A stretch of DNA of 64,000 nucleotides from Paraburkholderia sp. NMBU_R16 (GTDB taxonomy: Bacteria > Pseudomonadota > Gammaproteobacteria > Burkholderiales > Burkholderiaceae): contig NZ_JAAAYE010000019.1 in NCBI RefSeq assembly GCF_013282575.1, forward strand, positions 1 to 64,000, given 5' to 3'. The position numbers were made by a program, and so were the translations under genes. A model generated the notes under the pieces. It saw nothing but the letters and a program-made list of their open reading frames with translations, ran no database searches and was not told the origin of the DNA. Below, piece after piece: positions 1 through 9,537 of the stretch (position 1 is the stretch's first letter; each line of letters starts with the position of its first letter).

Positions 1-302
1 TGCCGCATTCTGCCGCAACCAGCCATACCTCAGCTTGTCGATTCAGAGCGCCTCAAGGGTTCGCTGCGCCGGGCTTACGCCCGCCCTTGACCCGCTAACA
101 TCACCCACTCGGAATTCAAAAGAGGCAGCAATCACGATAATCGTCGTAGTGATATCGATATCGGCGCATCGACTAAGCCGAGGGCACGTAATGCAGCAAG
201 AATGGCGGAAATCAGCGGGCCGCATTTTAATGCCGCATATGAGAAAGGATTGATGGGCGTATCGTGCCAGCCCGTTTCAACGTCATCGAAGGATGCAAGC
301 TC
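1..302. other. Non-coding stretch upstream of the GST gene
   Basis: No convincing gene is seen in this stretch. The short open frames have no Shine-Dalgarno sequence and no recognisable motif. The last 20 bases carry an AAGGA-like ribosome binding site for the following glutathione S-transferase. Confidence 0.4.
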
Positions 303-914
303 ATGAAACTCTACTTCGCTCCCCATACGTGCTCGCTGTCTCCGCACATCGTCCTGCGTGAACTCGGCCTGCCGTTCGAACTGGTCCGTGTGAACAACAA
401 GACCAAACAGACCTCGGAGGGCCGCAGCTTCCTGGAGGTCAACCCGAAGGGTTATGTCGCCGCGCTCGAGCTCGACAACGGCGAGGTGCTGACCGAAGGA
501 CCGGCCATCCTCCAGTACCTGGCCGACCTGAAGCCCGAAGCGAATCTCGCGCCGGCGAACGGCACCTGGGAACGGGTGCGGCTCCAGGAAATGCTGAATT
601 TCATCACCTCAGAAATCCACGCCGGTTGCAGCCCGCTGTTTAGCAGCGATATTCCCGACAGCGTGAAAAACATCATCAAGGAAAAGTTATACAAGCGCCT
701 GTATAACCTCGACGCCACGCTCTCGCACAAGGACTACCTACTCGGCGAATTCGGCGTGGCGGACGCCTACCTGTATACGGTGCTGACGTGGCTGCCGCAC
801 TTCTCGATGGACATCAAGCGCTGGCCGGCGCTTGCACGCTTCATGGACCGCATCGGCGCACGCGCCACGGTCAAGGCCGCGCTCGCCGCAGAAGATGCCA
901 CGCCCGCCGTGTAA
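303..914 (+). CDS. Glutathione S-transferase, beta class (GstA-like)
   Basis: Cytosolic glutathione S-transferase of 203 residues, the usual length. The N-terminal thioredoxin-like domain (about 1-80) starts MKLYFAPHTCSLSPH, with Cys10 in the beta-class position. The NPKGYVAAL stretch and TEGPAILQYLADL follow, as in the glutathione site of E. coli GstA. The helical C-terminal domain has a TSEIHAG segment matching the conserved His of beta-class enzymes. The ATG at 303 was chosen because it starts the domain exactly and has AAGGA about 10 bases upstream; a longer frame from 264 adds residues unlike the family. It probably conjugates or reduces electrophiles; the substrate cannot be read from sequence. 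Confidence 0.93.
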   Translation: MKLYFAPHTCSLSPHIVLRELGLPFELVRVNNKTKQTSEGRSFLEVNPKGYVAALELDNGEVLTEGPAILQYLADLKPEANLAPANGTWERVRLQEMLNFITSEIHAGCSPLFSSDIPDSVKNIIKEKLYKRLYNLDATLSHKDYLLGEFGVADAYLYTVLTWLPHFSMDIKRWPALARFMDRIGARATVKAALAAEDATPAV

Positions 915-922
915 AACTCCCC

Positions 923-948
923 GAAGGAAGGACGGTGTCCGTTCCTTC
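923..948 (+). terminator. Hairpin after GST gene
   Basis: Eight bases after the stop codon, GAAGGAA-GGAC pairs with GTCC-G-TTCCTTC (one bulged base) around a three-base loop. There is no clear U-tract, so termination is only probable. The remaining bases to 1293 (about 345) hold no gene that I can support. Confidence 0.4.
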
Positions 949-1293
949 TCAGCCAGGGGCGTTCGACAGCGCAGTCTCGTACCAATGAACGCGCGCTGAA
1001 TGTCCGTTGCGGGATGCGACCAGCGTCCGCTCCGGCGCGTGTGCCGCCGATCGCGGACAGGTAGAGGGCGGCCAATTGCGAACGCTGGCCGAAGGCGCCA
1101 GGATTTGGCACCGCTTCCCAGGTTTACTACGACGGCACAGTGACTACACTTGGTATGGGTCGCGAAAATCAGCTGCGCGGCCTTCTCCGTTACTTCCACA
1201 CACTCCACGCTGTCGGAAAGAGTAGTTACACGCTGCACCCATTGTTCGTCGGCATGCTCGTCCCGCTGGTCCATCAAACAGGAGAACGCAATC

Positions 1294-1584
1294 ATGCAAA
1301 CTGTTATCAGGAGATTTTCCGGAAAGGGCGCGAAGGAGTTGTTCGATCTGCTCGAGAAGCACAAGACCGACGTCGAAGAACTAATGCGTTCCGTCGAAGG
1401 CTTTGTCGGCTACACCCTCGCACGCAGCGGCGATGGCGGATTTTCGGTGACGGTATGCGAGAACAAGGCGGGCATTGACGAAAGCGTACAAAAAGCCAAG
1501 GACTGGATCGCGAAAAACGCCGGGAGCACGGGCGTGAGCGCACCGGAGATATCGGAGGGATCAGTCCTCATTCACCTGACGTAA
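1294..1584 (+). CDS. Small hypothetical protein (96 aa)
   Basis: A 96-residue soluble protein of unknown function. It starts MQTVIRRFSGKGAKELFDLL and contains GFVGYTLARSGDGGFSVTVCENK followed by a helix (DESVQKAKDWIAKNAG). The alternating pattern resembles small ferredoxin-like alpha/beta (dimeric barrel type) proteins that sense or modify small molecules, but this is a guess from secondary structure. The ATG at 1294 has GGAGAA about eight bases upstream, better than longer in-frame starts from 1150. It stands alone between the GST gene and a convergent phosphoesterase gene. Confidence 0.7.
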   Translation: MQTVIRRFSGKGAKELFDLLEKHKTDVEELMRSVEGFVGYTLARSGDGGFSVTVCENKAGIDESVQKAKDWIAKNAGSTGVSAPEISEGSVLIHLT

Positions 1585-1666
1585 CTTTGGCTTGCGACTG
1601 GCCACGCGCAATACCGACGAGGCTGCTCGCGAGCCGTACCCAAGCCGTACAAGCGCTTCGTACAAT

Positions 1667-3124
1667 TTACCCACCACTAGGAAAACCTAACGCGGTCGCC
1701 TTCGCCCGCAACTCCGCAAAGCGTCCCCCGGGTGGTGCGACCGCTGTCTCCGATGCCGAAGTGGGAGCGGTCTGCTGACTATGATCGACTCCGCCGAGCC
1801 CCGGTACGATGCCTGCCGTCGAGCACGCGACGCCGAATGTGCCCTGCGTGACCGCAATGGCAGGCGAGTCCGTTCGCGCGGCGTCGGTGAAGTCGAGCGC
1901 ATAAGCCATGTTGAAGGTGTTCGGGTCGGTTGCACGCACACCCAATGGGTCGAGACCGAAACGCCATGCGATCAGTTGATGAATCGAGCTGGGATCCAAC
2001 GGATAGCGCGATACGTTGTTCGCGCGCACGCGCGGCCCCAACAGCATGCACGGCACGCGGAACCCCAGCCGGCCATCGTTGCCGACGCTCTTTTCCGCCG
2101 TCGACACCGGCTTGACGGGCGGCACCACGTGCTCCATGAAGCCGCCCCATTCGTCATACACGAGAATCATCAGGGTCTTGCTCCATAGCGGCCCGGTGCG
2201 CAGCGCCTCATAGATCTGGCCGAGCAGCACCTGCCCATTGCGCACGTCGGCATGGGGGTGATCGTCGTTGGATGTCCCCTGCGCTTCCCCCGAGAAGCTC
2301 GGATCCACCATGCAGAACGACGGCAGGTTGCCAGACGCCGCATCCGACAGGAAATCCGAGAACAACTTCGAGCGGCCGACATAGCGTGTGCCGTACAGCG
2401 CAGTGATCGGCACGTCGTGGAAATAGTATGTCGACGAGACGTTCTTTGCGTCGAGCCGATCCCAGATGGTCGGCAACGTCGACGTTCCAGTGCTGTCGTC
2501 GAGACGATCGGTCTCGCCGCTATGCAGATAGAGACGGTTCGGAAACGTGGCCGACAACACCCCGGTCATGAAGTAGTCGCACACTGTGTATTGCGTAACG
2601 GCTCCCCGATAAAAATCGAGATCGGCTTGGCCGAAGTAGCCAATGGGCAGCAGGTCGCCGCGCATGAGACTCGTGCCGGGCGTCAGAAGGAAGCCGTTCA
2701 TCGCGCCGTTGGCCAATTGGACGCGTCCGCCTTCGTACGTATGGTTCGGATCGGAGAACGAGCATGCCTGGAATCCGTACGCCGGGTTCGACGTCAACGC
2801 GAACGACGATTGCAGCTGACCGAACGCATCGGGGAATTGACGAATCTGCTGGTGCTCGGCGTTCGGTACCCAGCCGAACATGTGATCGAACGAGCGATTC
2901 TCCATCGTGACCAGAACGATGTGATCGACGCCCGACGTCGCCGGGTCTGGCAATGCAGGCCGCGGAAGATTCGCGCGATCGGGCGGAATGCCGCTCGTCG
3001 CACCGGTGCTGCCGGACGACCCGCCCCCTCCGCCGCAAGCCGACAACGCGACGGTGCCCGCGAGCGCGGCGACAATCTTGCGGCGAATGGGATCGGGTGT
3101 ATTCGAAGGTTGATGATCGTCCAT
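1667..3124 (-). CDS. Secreted phosphoesterase (phospholipase C / acid phosphatase family)
   Basis: A 485-residue phosphoesterase-family protein (PF04185: AcpA and non-haemolytic phospholipase C relatives). The N terminus has a twin-arginine-like RRK and then ALSAC, a lipobox with Cys30, followed by a Gly/Ser linker. It should be exported, probably by Tat, and anchored as a lipoprotein. The family signature ENRSFDH lies at residues 75-81 (metal/catalytic region), with DEWGG and GFRVPCMLLGPRVR motifs further on. The start at 3124 has GGAG upstream; a longer frame to 3226 would bury the signal. The gene is alone and converges with the 96-aa gene. Expected reaction is hydrolysis of phosphate mono- or diesters outside the cytoplasm; substrate unknown. 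Confidence 0.9.
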   Translation of the reverse strand: MDDHQPSNTPDPIRRKIVAALAGTVALSACGGGGGSSGSTGATSGIPPDRANLPRPALPDPATSGVDHIVLVTMENRSFDHMFGWVPNAEHQQIRQFPDAFGQLQSSFALTSNPAYGFQACSFSDPNHTYEGGRVQLANGAMNGFLLTPGTSLMRGDLLPIGYFGQADLDFYRGAVTQYTVCDYFMTGVLSATFPNRLYLHSGETDRLDDSTGTSTLPTIWDRLDAKNVSSTYYFHDVPITALYGTRYVGRSKLFSDFLSDAASGNLPSFCMVDPSFSGEAQGTSNDDHPHADVRNGQVLLGQIYEALRTGPLWSKTLMILVYDEWGGFMEHVVPPVKPVSTAEKSVGNDGRLGFRVPCMLLGPRVRANNVSRYPLDPSSIHQLIAWRFGLDPLGVRATDPNTFNMAYALDFTDAARTDSPAIAVTQGTFGVACSTAGIVPGLGGVDHSQQTAPTSASETAVAPPGGRFAELRAKATALGFPSGG

Positions 3125-3292
3125 GGCCTTATCTCCGTTATTGTCAAGACCGACCGGGTCGCCGACGCTTGCTGGGTAGCACTTCACGTACCCGCATCTG
3201 ACCCAAGCGCTCGTGCTGCAGCGCAACGCGCGCCCTGGACAATGGCTGCTGAAGTTGACTGTGATGGGCGGCCGGTATGAGCTAACGCAAGA

Positions 3293-6130
3293 TCAAGGGA
3301 CTTCCCTTCTTGCCACATAATGCTCGACGAAGCGGAGGATCGCCTTCGACCGGTAATCCCTCGCCAACCGGCAAAGGTGGTCGGCGAAAGGACGATAGCG
3401 CTCATCGAGCTCACTCAGGTGTGTGGCGTGTTGCACGATGGCACGCATGTCGCCCATTCGCGCCAGGTGGTGCAGCGCTTCGATCTCCTCCCGCGGCGGT
3501 ACGACCAAAGTCCCCACGGAGGGCTCGGTGGCGCGTACAGCCGTTCGACCCGCGCCGACGGTCTGCGTCTCCGGCATCTCGTCGTTCCACTCGATGTTCA
3601 ACAGAGCCGCAATCTGTGACAAGAGCTCACTGAAATCGATCGGTTTCGACAGAAAGGCGTTTGCACCGGCAGCCAAGCTGTTTTTAGCGTGCCCCCCCGA
3701 CGCGCCGGCGGAGACGGCAACGATGGGCAGATTCCCGAACGCCGGCATTTCGCGCAGCCGCCGCGTGGCTTCGAGTCCGTCCATCCCCGGCATGACGACG
3801 TCCATCAGGATGAGCTCCGGCCGGTGGGCTTTGGCCTTCTCGATCGCTTCCAGTCCATCGTCGGCCTCGACGGTGTCGAATCCCAGCTGGCCGAGCAGAT
3901 CGACCACCAGAGAACGGTTTGCCGCTACATCATCCACTACGAGAATGGTCCTGCGTGGCCCCTTATAGCCCGTCACCGTCCATTCAGGCGCAGCGACAGG
4001 TGGCTGAGGCGCCACCACCGGGACGTTCAGCTCGAACGAAAAAGTGCTCCCAACGCCGCGGCGACTATCGACGTGGATTTCGCCCCCCATCAAGCGCACC
4101 AGCTGCCGGCTGATCGCCAGGCCGAGCCCTGTGCCTCCGAACCGGTGCTGAGCATCGCTCACCTGTTCGAATGGCCGGAAGATCGCCTCCAGACGCACTT
4201 CGTCTATGCCAATGCCGGTGTCCTCGACTTCGAACCGCAGCCGTGCGGGCGGCAGGCAACTGACGCGTAGGCGCACGGTTCCCTCTTCGGTGAATTTGAT
4301 TGCGTTGGAGAGCAAGTTGAGCAGCACCTGGCGCAGCCGCTTTTCGTCGACCCGCACGCCCGCGGGCAGATCGGGGGCCATCTCGCACGCGAAGCCCAGG
4401 CCCTTTTCCGTTGCCTTCACCTGAATCGTCTCGGCGATGAAGTCGATGAACCCATCGAGCCGAATGTCGGACGGATTGAGTTCCGCCCTTCCGGCTTCGA
4501 TTTTGGCCATATCCAGGAGGTCGTTGATGATCGCAAGCAGGTGTTCGCCGCTGTGCTGGATCACCGCGACCCGCTCCATCTGGCGTTGACCGAGGCTCTT
4601 ATCGCGCTTGAGGATCTGCGCGTAGCCTAAGATTCCGTTCAACGGCGTGCGCAACTCGTGGCTCATGTGCGCGAGAAAGCCGCTCTTGGCCTGGTTGGCT
4701 GCGTCGGCGCGTTCCTTGGCGATGGCCAGTTCGGCCGTTCGCTCGCGGATCATATCTTCGAGGTGCTCGCGATAGCGGCGCAGTTCCCCTTCGGCACGCC
4801 TTTGCTCTGTGATGTCACGTGAGATGCCGAGCAGAAACTGCGGCTCGCCGCGCGCGTCGAGGATCGGGATCTTCATGGTATGCACCAGACGCAGCCCGTG
4901 ACGCGTGTGGGCCGGCTCCTCCGGCACATCGACCATCTGCTGTGACTCCAGTACCTCACGATCCTTCAGCGCGAAGAAAGCTGCCTCCTCCGCCGGAAAC
5001 AGATCATGGACAGACTTGCCGATGAGTTCCTCTCGCCGATACCCGAGCAGTTGCTCTCCAGCCTTGTTGAATCGCACGAAGCGCAGCGTCGCTGCATCCT
5101 TGACGAAGATCACGTCGGGAATATTCTCGATGATGCTGTCAAGAAAATGTTCGCTTGCTCGCGCAGCCTCTTCGGCATGCTGCCGTTCGATGATCTCGGC
5201 CGCCTGGCCTGCTAGCGCCTTGCTGAGTTCGGCAGTGCGCTGTGCGACGCGCGCTTCGAGTTCTGCATTGAGATTCTTCAGCGCATCCTCGGCCTGCCTG
5301 CGCTGTCGCCGGTCTTCGAGGAACTGCTCGACGGCGCGCGCCATATCCGCAATCTCATCGCCGCCGTAAACGGGCACACCGGCTCGCGCACCGTCGACAT
5401 CGCCGTGGCGCAGAAAGTGGCTGACCCGACGCAGCCGTTCCACGACGTGGCGACCGAGGAATGTCCGGGCAATCAGCCAGGCAAGCAGCAGGCTCACCGC
5501 AACTTCGCCACCCACCCACTTGCGCGTGCGGTCCAGGTCTGCAGCCAGATCTTCAACCGCTTTCCGGTAATCGCGCGTGAAATACTCGGACTGCTCGTGC
5601 GCCGCCGTGGCCATGGCGTCGGCCTGGCGGCGCAGATCGTCATCGAGGCTGGCCAATGACGCCCCGGGCCGCGGCGCGGCCCCCGGCGCGACTGCGGCGA
5701 CCAACGCCGTCTCGCGGACCTGCGCCTCGATGTTGACCGTATTGCGGAAGCGCTGACTCGATCGATGGAGCGCCAGCGCGTCGACACCGACGTTCTCGCT
5801 CGTGGGCGCGGTCGCGGAGGCCAGGCGGTCCACCAGGCGGTCGAAGGATGCCAACTGCTCCATGACATGCCGATGTGTCTCGCGTACGGAGCCCACGGCA
5901 TCGTCATTGGACAACTCCAATGCGAGGCGTTCGATCATCAGCGTGCGCTGTGCCAGGTCCTGTGCATCTTCCTGGCGAGCCAGCCGCTGTTCCGCCAACT
6001 GGCGAATGGCGTAAACCGAACCGGCCAGCGAGTAGATGGTCGTGGCACCGACCGCCACCACCAGGGTGGCGAGGCAAGAAACCACGAGCGTGAACTGCGC
6101 GGAGAGTGACCGTGGGAGCTGAAGTTTCAC
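3293..6130 (-). CDS. Hybrid sensor histidine kinase (HAMP-PAS-HisKA-HATPase-REC)
   Basis: Inner-membrane hybrid kinase of 945 residues. A first membrane helix lies at about 14-36, a helical periplasmic domain at about 40-200, and a second helix at about 207-226. HAMP and coiled coil follow (230-325), then PAS (328-445), HisKA with SHELRTP and phospho-acceptor His491, HATPase_c (N-box NLLSNAIKF near 605-613, DTGIGI 637-642, [10 protein letters not shown] 665-674) and a receiver with LILMD (Asp777) and Lys829. A helical tail of about 90 residues ends the protein. The GTG start at 6130 overlaps the stop of the upstream binding-protein gene (GTGA), so the two are translationally coupled. The layout resembles TorT-TorS, where a periplasmic binding protein signals to a hybrid kinase. 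No response regulator gene is adjacent. Confidence 0.93.
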   Translation of the reverse strand: MKLQLPRSLSAQFTLVVSCLATLVVAVGATTIYSLAGSVYAIRQLAEQRLARQEDAQDLAQRTLMIERLALELSNDDAVGSVRETHRHVMEQLASFDRLVDRLASATAPTSENVGVDALALHRSSQRFRNTVNIEAQVRETALVAAVAPGAAPRPGASLASLDDDLRRQADAMATAAHEQSEYFTRDYRKAVEDLAADLDRTRKWVGGEVAVSLLLAWLIARTFLGRHVVERLRRVSHFLRHGDVDGARAGVPVYGGDEIADMARAVEQFLEDRRQRRQAEDALKNLNAELEARVAQRTAELSKALAGQAAEIIERQHAEEAARASEHFLDSIIENIPDVIFVKDAATLRFVRFNKAGEQLLGYRREELIGKSVHDLFPAEEAAFFALKDREVLESQQMVDVPEEPAHTRHGLRLVHTMKIPILDARGEPQFLLGISRDITEQRRAEGELRRYREHLEDMIRERTAELAIAKERADAANQAKSGFLAHMSHELRTPLNGILGYAQILKRDKSLGQRQMERVAVIQHSGEHLLAIINDLLDMAKIEAGRAELNPSDIRLDGFIDFIAETIQVKATEKGLGFACEMAPDLPAGVRVDEKRLRQVLLNLLSNAIKFTEEGTVRLRVSCLPPARLRFEVEDTGIGIDEVRLEAIFRPFEQVSDAQHRFGGTGLGLAISRQLVRLMGGEIHVDSRRGVGSTFSFELNVPVVAPQPPVAAPEWTVTGYKGPRRTILVVDDVAANRSLVVDLLGQLGFDTVEADDGLEAIEKAKAHRPELILMDVVMPGMDGLEATRRLREMPAFGNLPIVAVSAGASGGHAKNSLAAGANAFLSKPIDFSELLSQIAALLNIEWNDEMPETQTVGAGRTAVRATEPSVGTLVVPPREEIEALHHLARMGDMRAIVQHATHLSELDERYRPFADHLCRLARDYRSKAILRFVEHYVARREVP

Positions 6131-7260
6131 GGGCGTTGCCAGATGCGGCGATAGACGTCGCGATAGCCGTTGTTGGGGTCGTAGAGCAGACGATCGCCGC
6201 CGTCCGCTGCGACGTTGTCCGCCGTCACGAGATGCACCGGAAACACGTATCCGGTGACGCGCTGCCCGGCGAAGAGCCGGTTCAACTCGTCGACCAATTG
6301 CCAGCCGTGCAAATTCACGGGTTCTGCCACGGTGCCCGTCTGGAAGCTGCCCGTTCGGATACGCAGGAAGGCGGACTCGCTGCCGTCGCCGGCCGACAGC
6401 ATGGCCATGGCGGTGCTCGGCATTTCAGCCTGGGTCAGCACCGGGGCGGCGTAGTCGAAGTAGATGTCGTTGACGGCGAGCGCATATGTCCAGCGCTTGC
6501 CATACCGCTCGAGCAACGCGCGTGTCGTGCCCGCCATCAATTCCTGGCTGCGCGCAATCGCCACGTCGCGCACTTCGAGCAAGCTGCAACCGCTGCACGC
6601 GCGCACGACGGCGGCCATTTCATTTGCCTTGCTTTGCGCGATTTGAAAATTGGAGTCCGTGAAGATGACGACTCCCGCATGCCCGCCGGACTGAACGATG
6701 GCCGCCAGCGCGGTCACGCGCGCGACCTCGAGCGGATCCGTCGTTACGTTCATCGCCACGGGCGTGCCGGACACCGGTCCGGCCTGGGCCGCGACATGCC
6801 AGCCGACGATTGGAATCTTCCGCTCGGCAAACGGCCGCAACCCGGGCAACAGGGCGCGTGCGTCGCCACCGACGATGATGAGTCCGTCCGGACGATTGAC
6901 CAGCGCACTTGCAAGCGTCTTCAGCCGCTGATCCGGCATGCCGGCGGAGTCGAATATCTGCACACGCCAGCCGATGACCTTGGCCGCCTCCAGCACACCG
7001 TCGATCACGCCGACGATGCCGCCGTTGCGCAAATCCTCGGCGACGACGGCGACCCGTTTCCCAGGTTGCGCCCGCGGCCCGGTGCGCGGCCCGTTCCAAG
7101 GTGCGGCCGGCTGCGCCGCGGCATCGACGACGCGTTTCGCCGCGGCCAGGTAGTTCTCTCCCGCGACGGACGTCCCTGGTGTGGAGGCAGCCGGCGTACC
7201 TTGCGCCGCAGCAACCGACAGCATGCATGCGCATACCCATGCTACGAGCCAGCCCCTCAT
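6127..7260 (-). CDS. Periplasmic sugar-binding-like protein partnered with the hybrid kinase
   Basis: A 377-residue type I periplasmic binding protein of the ribose/LacI-like class. It has a signal peptide (MRGWLVAWVCACMLSVAAAQ) and the typical start of the first lobe, KRVAVVAEDLRNGGIVGVIDGV, then RPDGLIIVGGD and KIPIVGWHV. The ATG at 7260 follows GGGGAGAA. No ABC permease or ATPase is nearby. Instead its stop codon overlaps the start of the hybrid kinase, so it probably acts as a ligand receptor for that kinase, as TorT does for TorS. The ligand is unknown. The 230-bp region upstream, to the divergent-tail esterase gene, should hold the promoter, but I saw no strong elements. Confidence 0.85.
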   Translation of the reverse strand: MRGWLVAWVCACMLSVAAAQGTPAASTPGTSVAGENYLAAAKRVVDAAAQPAAPWNGPRTGPRAQPGKRVAVVAEDLRNGGIVGVIDGVLEAAKVIGWRVQIFDSAGMPDQRLKTLASALVNRPDGLIIVGGDARALLPGLRPFAERKIPIVGWHVAAQAGPVSGTPVAMNVTTDPLEVARVTALAAIVQSGGHAGVVIFTDSNFQIAQSKANEMAAVVRACSGCSLLEVRDVAIARSQELMAGTTRALLERYGKRWTYALAVNDIYFDYAAPVLTQAEMPSTAMAMLSAGDGSESAFLRIRTGSFQTGTVAEPVNLHGWQLVDELNRLFAGQRVTGYVFPVHLVTADNVAADGGDRLLYDPNNGYRDVYRRIWQRP

Positions 7261-7490
7261 CGTTCTCCCCAAAGCCCCGACGCGATTCACCGACCGCGTT
7301 CGCGACGTACCGAAATGCCGCGCAGGGCGACCCTGCGAATCAGATACTACACCGCGCTCGCCGCGTGCCATCGGATTATGAGTGCGCCGCCTCGCACGAG
7401 AGTCGCGACCGCTGGCCGGTTTCGATTTAATACAACCGTCGCGCTATTTATGAAGACGGCTATTGCGGAGAACCACGCAATCGAGATGCG

Positions 7491-8627
7491 TTATTCAAGG
7501 TGCCGTGGATGCGCGAGAAAGAATCGCACCATCTCCGCGCTGGCATCGGGGCCAGTGGCATCCGTGTACGTCCCGCGGACGCTGCCGCCAGCCCACGCAT
7601 GCGGTGCACCGTGGATGATCCAATACTCCGCATCGATGCCGTTGGCAGCCGTCAGGCGCCGCCGCGTGCATGCACGCCCTGGGCGATCCAGTCGCTCAGT
7701 GACGGGGGACGTGCTAGCGCTGAATGCCCGCACGAGCTCGCTGCCGTTGGAGGGATGAACTGTCGTGTCGGCGTCGCCATGAAAGACGATCAACGGTCGC
7801 TTCGGCACTGTCGCCCCATCGTGACCGTCGGCGCCCTGCCCACGCCGTGCCCCTACGGCGCCCTTCATCGCGGCAAGCGCCGACGGCACGTCGTGAGCGC
7901 AGCGATACGGCAGACCCGAGTGGATTCCCGCCGCGGCATACAGTTCCGGATAAGTGTGAATCATCACCGCGGCCATGGCGCCGCCTGCCGACAGACCGGC
8001 GACATACACACGAGCCGGATCGACGCTGTGATTGGCTATCACGTCACGCGTGATTCCCGCGATCAACGAAGGTTCGCCCCGCTCCCGCTGCTGGTGGCCC
8101 GGCTTGAACCAGTTCCAGCAGCCGGACGGATTCGCCCGCTTCGACTGAATCGGATATGCAACGAGGCAGTCGTGACGCTCGGCGAACGTGTTCATCCGGG
8201 TGCCTGCCGCGAAATCGTCTGCGTCTTGCGTGCAGCCATGCAACATCACGATCAGCGGCAATGGCGCCCCTCGGTACCCGCTGGGCACGTAGAGCTTGTA
8301 GTCCCGCTGCCCGGCGTCGTTGACGTACGCGAGCGCACTGAAATGCCCACGGTCCTCCACATCGGCCTGCCTGGCGACATGCGGGCGAACGAACGCCTCC
8401 GTTGCTCTCGCGCGTGCGGATTGGCTCCCGTCGAGCGCGTCGACGCGAAGCCGCCCGAGTGCGTGATGCGCGTCGACAGGTGGCTCCGGCGCCGCGCGCT
8501 CGGCGCTGCCATCGCGCCCGCGCAGCGCGCGTTGAATCGCCGCGGTAGCTTCAAGCGGCCCTGCGGTACGCAGCAGGTGCATCGCCTCTTGCATCGACGA
8601 AAGGAAATCTTCATTCATCTTCATCAT
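7491..8627 (-). CDS. PHB depolymerase-family esterase
   Basis: A 378-residue alpha/beta hydrolase of the esterase PHB depolymerase family (LpqC-like, PF10503). HGCTQ at 130-134 forms the oxyanion region, GLSAGGAM holds nucleophile Ser213, FHGDADTTV holds Asp286 and GAPHAW holds His343, completing a catalytic triad. There is no signal peptide; the N terminus (MMKMNEDFLSSMQEAMHLL) is amphipathic, as in several Burkholderia homologues. Likely activity is hydrolysis of short polyesters or acyl esters, perhaps in granule or oligomer turnover. Three in-frame ATG codons lie within nine bases; only a weak GGACA precedes them, so the first is chosen by convention. Confidence 0.88.
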   Translation of the reverse strand: MMKMNEDFLSSMQEAMHLLRTAGPLEATAAIQRALRGRDGSAERAAPEPPVDAHHALGRLRVDALDGSQSARARATEAFVRPHVARQADVEDRGHFSALAYVNDAGQRDYKLYVPSGYRGAPLPLIVMLHGCTQDADDFAAGTRMNTFAERHDCLVAYPIQSKRANPSGCWNWFKPGHQQRERGEPSLIAGITRDVIANHSVDPARVYVAGLSAGGAMAAVMIHTYPELYAAAGIHSGLPYRCAHDVPSALAAMKGAVGARRGQGADGHDGATVPKRPLIVFHGDADTTVHPSNGSELVRAFSASTSPVTERLDRPGRACTRRRLTAANGIDAEYWIIHGAPHAWAGGSVRGTYTDATGPDASAEMVRFFLAHPRHLE

Positions 8628-8662
8628 CGTTGTCCGTATGGTGGCTCGAGCAGCGGGACGGG

Positions 8663-9100
8663 TTAGCTGATCCTTCCTGCTAACGCTGCCTTGACCGAGG
8701 GCGAAGCGTGGAATGCGCCCAGCACCACGACCGACGCGATCGTGGCAAGCGCGAGTTCAGGCGTAACATCGGATGCAATGCTGGCCAGCCCCAGCACATG
8801 AATGTTGAGGCGCTGCTTGGCCGCCCGCGCCGACTCCAGGTCCTCCTTCGAAAAGTGCTGTAGACCCAGTACCAGCGCCCGGCGCGTAACCGTTTCATTC
8901 ACGGTCTGGGCGTGGACTGCCAACTGGTTACGGATCGCCGTTCGAATCAGATCCGTGCGGTTCGAGTAAAAGCCTTCTTCGACCAGCAGGTCGATCTGGC
9001 CGAGGTCGACGGGGCCCAGATTGATGGTGATCTTTTCCGTCTCGCCACCCTTCGGACGGGGCGGCACCGGGAGTGCAGGGGGGGTTTTGTTCGCTCTCAT
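8663..9100 (-). CDS. Ribbon-helix-helix transcriptional regulator
   Basis: A 145-residue protein with a CopG/Arc-type ribbon-helix-helix core: EKITINLGPVDLGQIDLLVEEG (strand and helix 1), then YSNRTDLIRTAIRNQL (helix 2), the usual DNA-contact and dimer unit. The C-terminal half is a helical extension containing a hydrophobic VTPELALATIASVVVLGAF segment of unknown role. Start at 9100 was preferred because GGTGATC, complementary to the 16S tail, lies nine bases upstream; an ATG at 9118 is an alternative, only about five bases from the predicted transcript start. It is divergent from the small secreted protein gene, and its promoter carries a four-part symmetric operator, suggesting autorepression. 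Confidence 0.82.
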   Translation of the reverse strand: MRANKTPPALPVPPRPKGGETEKITINLGPVDLGQIDLLVEEGFYSNRTDLIRTAIRNQLAVHAQTVNETVTRRALVLGLQHFSKEDLESARAAKQRLNIHVLGLASIASDVTPELALATIASVVVLGAFHASPSVKAALAGRIS

Positions 9101-9103
9101 TCT

Positions 9104-9141
9104 CCATCCGATCACCATCCAATGGGATGGTTATAGGATGG
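9104..9141. promoter_or_regulatory. Four-part symmetric operator for the RHH regulator
   Basis: CCATCC occurs at 9104-9109 and 9115-9120, and its complement GGATGG at 9125-9130 and 9136-9141. Both pairs have 11-bp spacing, and all four boxes are symmetric about 9122.5; the outer boxes extend to CTCCATCC/GGATGGAG. This is the geometry expected for two RHH dimers binding side by side on one face of DNA. The array overlaps the -10 and the transcript start of the RHH gene. Confidence 0.75.
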
Positions 9142-9158
9142 AGGGGCCGCCGTGTCAA
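9130..9158 (-). promoter_or_regulatory. Sigma-70 promoter of the RHH gene
   Basis: On the minus strand TTGACA (9158-9153) is separated by exactly 17 bp from TATAAC (9135-9130), a near-consensus promoter. Transcription should begin near 9123, inside the symmetric operator. Confidence 0.75.
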
Positions 9159-9432
9159 CCCCGGAAAGGAGACGCAGGATGAAATCGGTGCTCATGATTG
9201 TCTTCATCGCTACTTTTAGCGCGGCTGCGATCGCCGCCACTTCCATGGGATCCTACTCAAGCAGCGGCAGCGATCAGCAGGACGCTTGCCGTTCCGCAAT
9301 CGCTGCGGCGGAGCAGGACAGGGTCAATTGGCTATCGAAGGGATGGACCTTCGCAGGGACCTCGAGCTGCACCTGCTCCGGAAGTGGAACAAGCTGGACT
9401 TGCTCAGTCAACGCGACGTATTTCCGCCGATA
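9154..9432 (+). repeat. Left copy of a 279-bp direct repeat flanking the sulfonate island
   Basis: This segment is nearly identical to 39470-39747 in the same orientation (about 15 differences by eye, one of them a single-base deletion in the right copy). Homology begins at GTCAACC and stops at GCCGATA in both. It contains the whole 9179-9433 gene except its final bases. Confidence 0.9.
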
Positions 9433-9433
9433 G
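9179..9433 (+). CDS. Small secreted Cys-containing protein
   Basis: An 84-residue protein with a clear signal peptide (MKSVLMIVFIATFSAAAIAA), predicted cleavage after AIA, and a mature part of about 64 residues. The mature part has four Cys (DAC, SSC, TC and WTC) and many Ser/Gly/Thr, so a disulfide-bonded periplasmic or secreted polypeptide is likely. AGGAG lies eight bases before the ATG. Function unknown. A second, frameshifted copy lies at about 39.5 kb. It is divergent from the RHH regulator gene and could be controlled through the shared 78-bp region. Confidence 0.75.
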   Translation: MKSVLMIVFIATFSAAAIAATSMGSYSSSGSDQQDACRSAIAAAEQDRVNWLSKGWTFAGTSSCTCSGSGTSWTCSVNATYFRR

Positions 9434-9537
9434 CGAGTCACACACCCGATTCGAGTTCATGGCATGGGTTCTGCTCTTCAGCCCGCCATAGGCGATCGAT
9501 TCGTCATACAGCCTCACGCCCCCGTGACGAGGCAATC

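Noticed and set aside
6106-7758. A 550-codon plus-strand frame opposite the binding-protein gene
   Set aside because: It lies antisense to a well-supported gene and has no recognisable motif or ribosome binding site.
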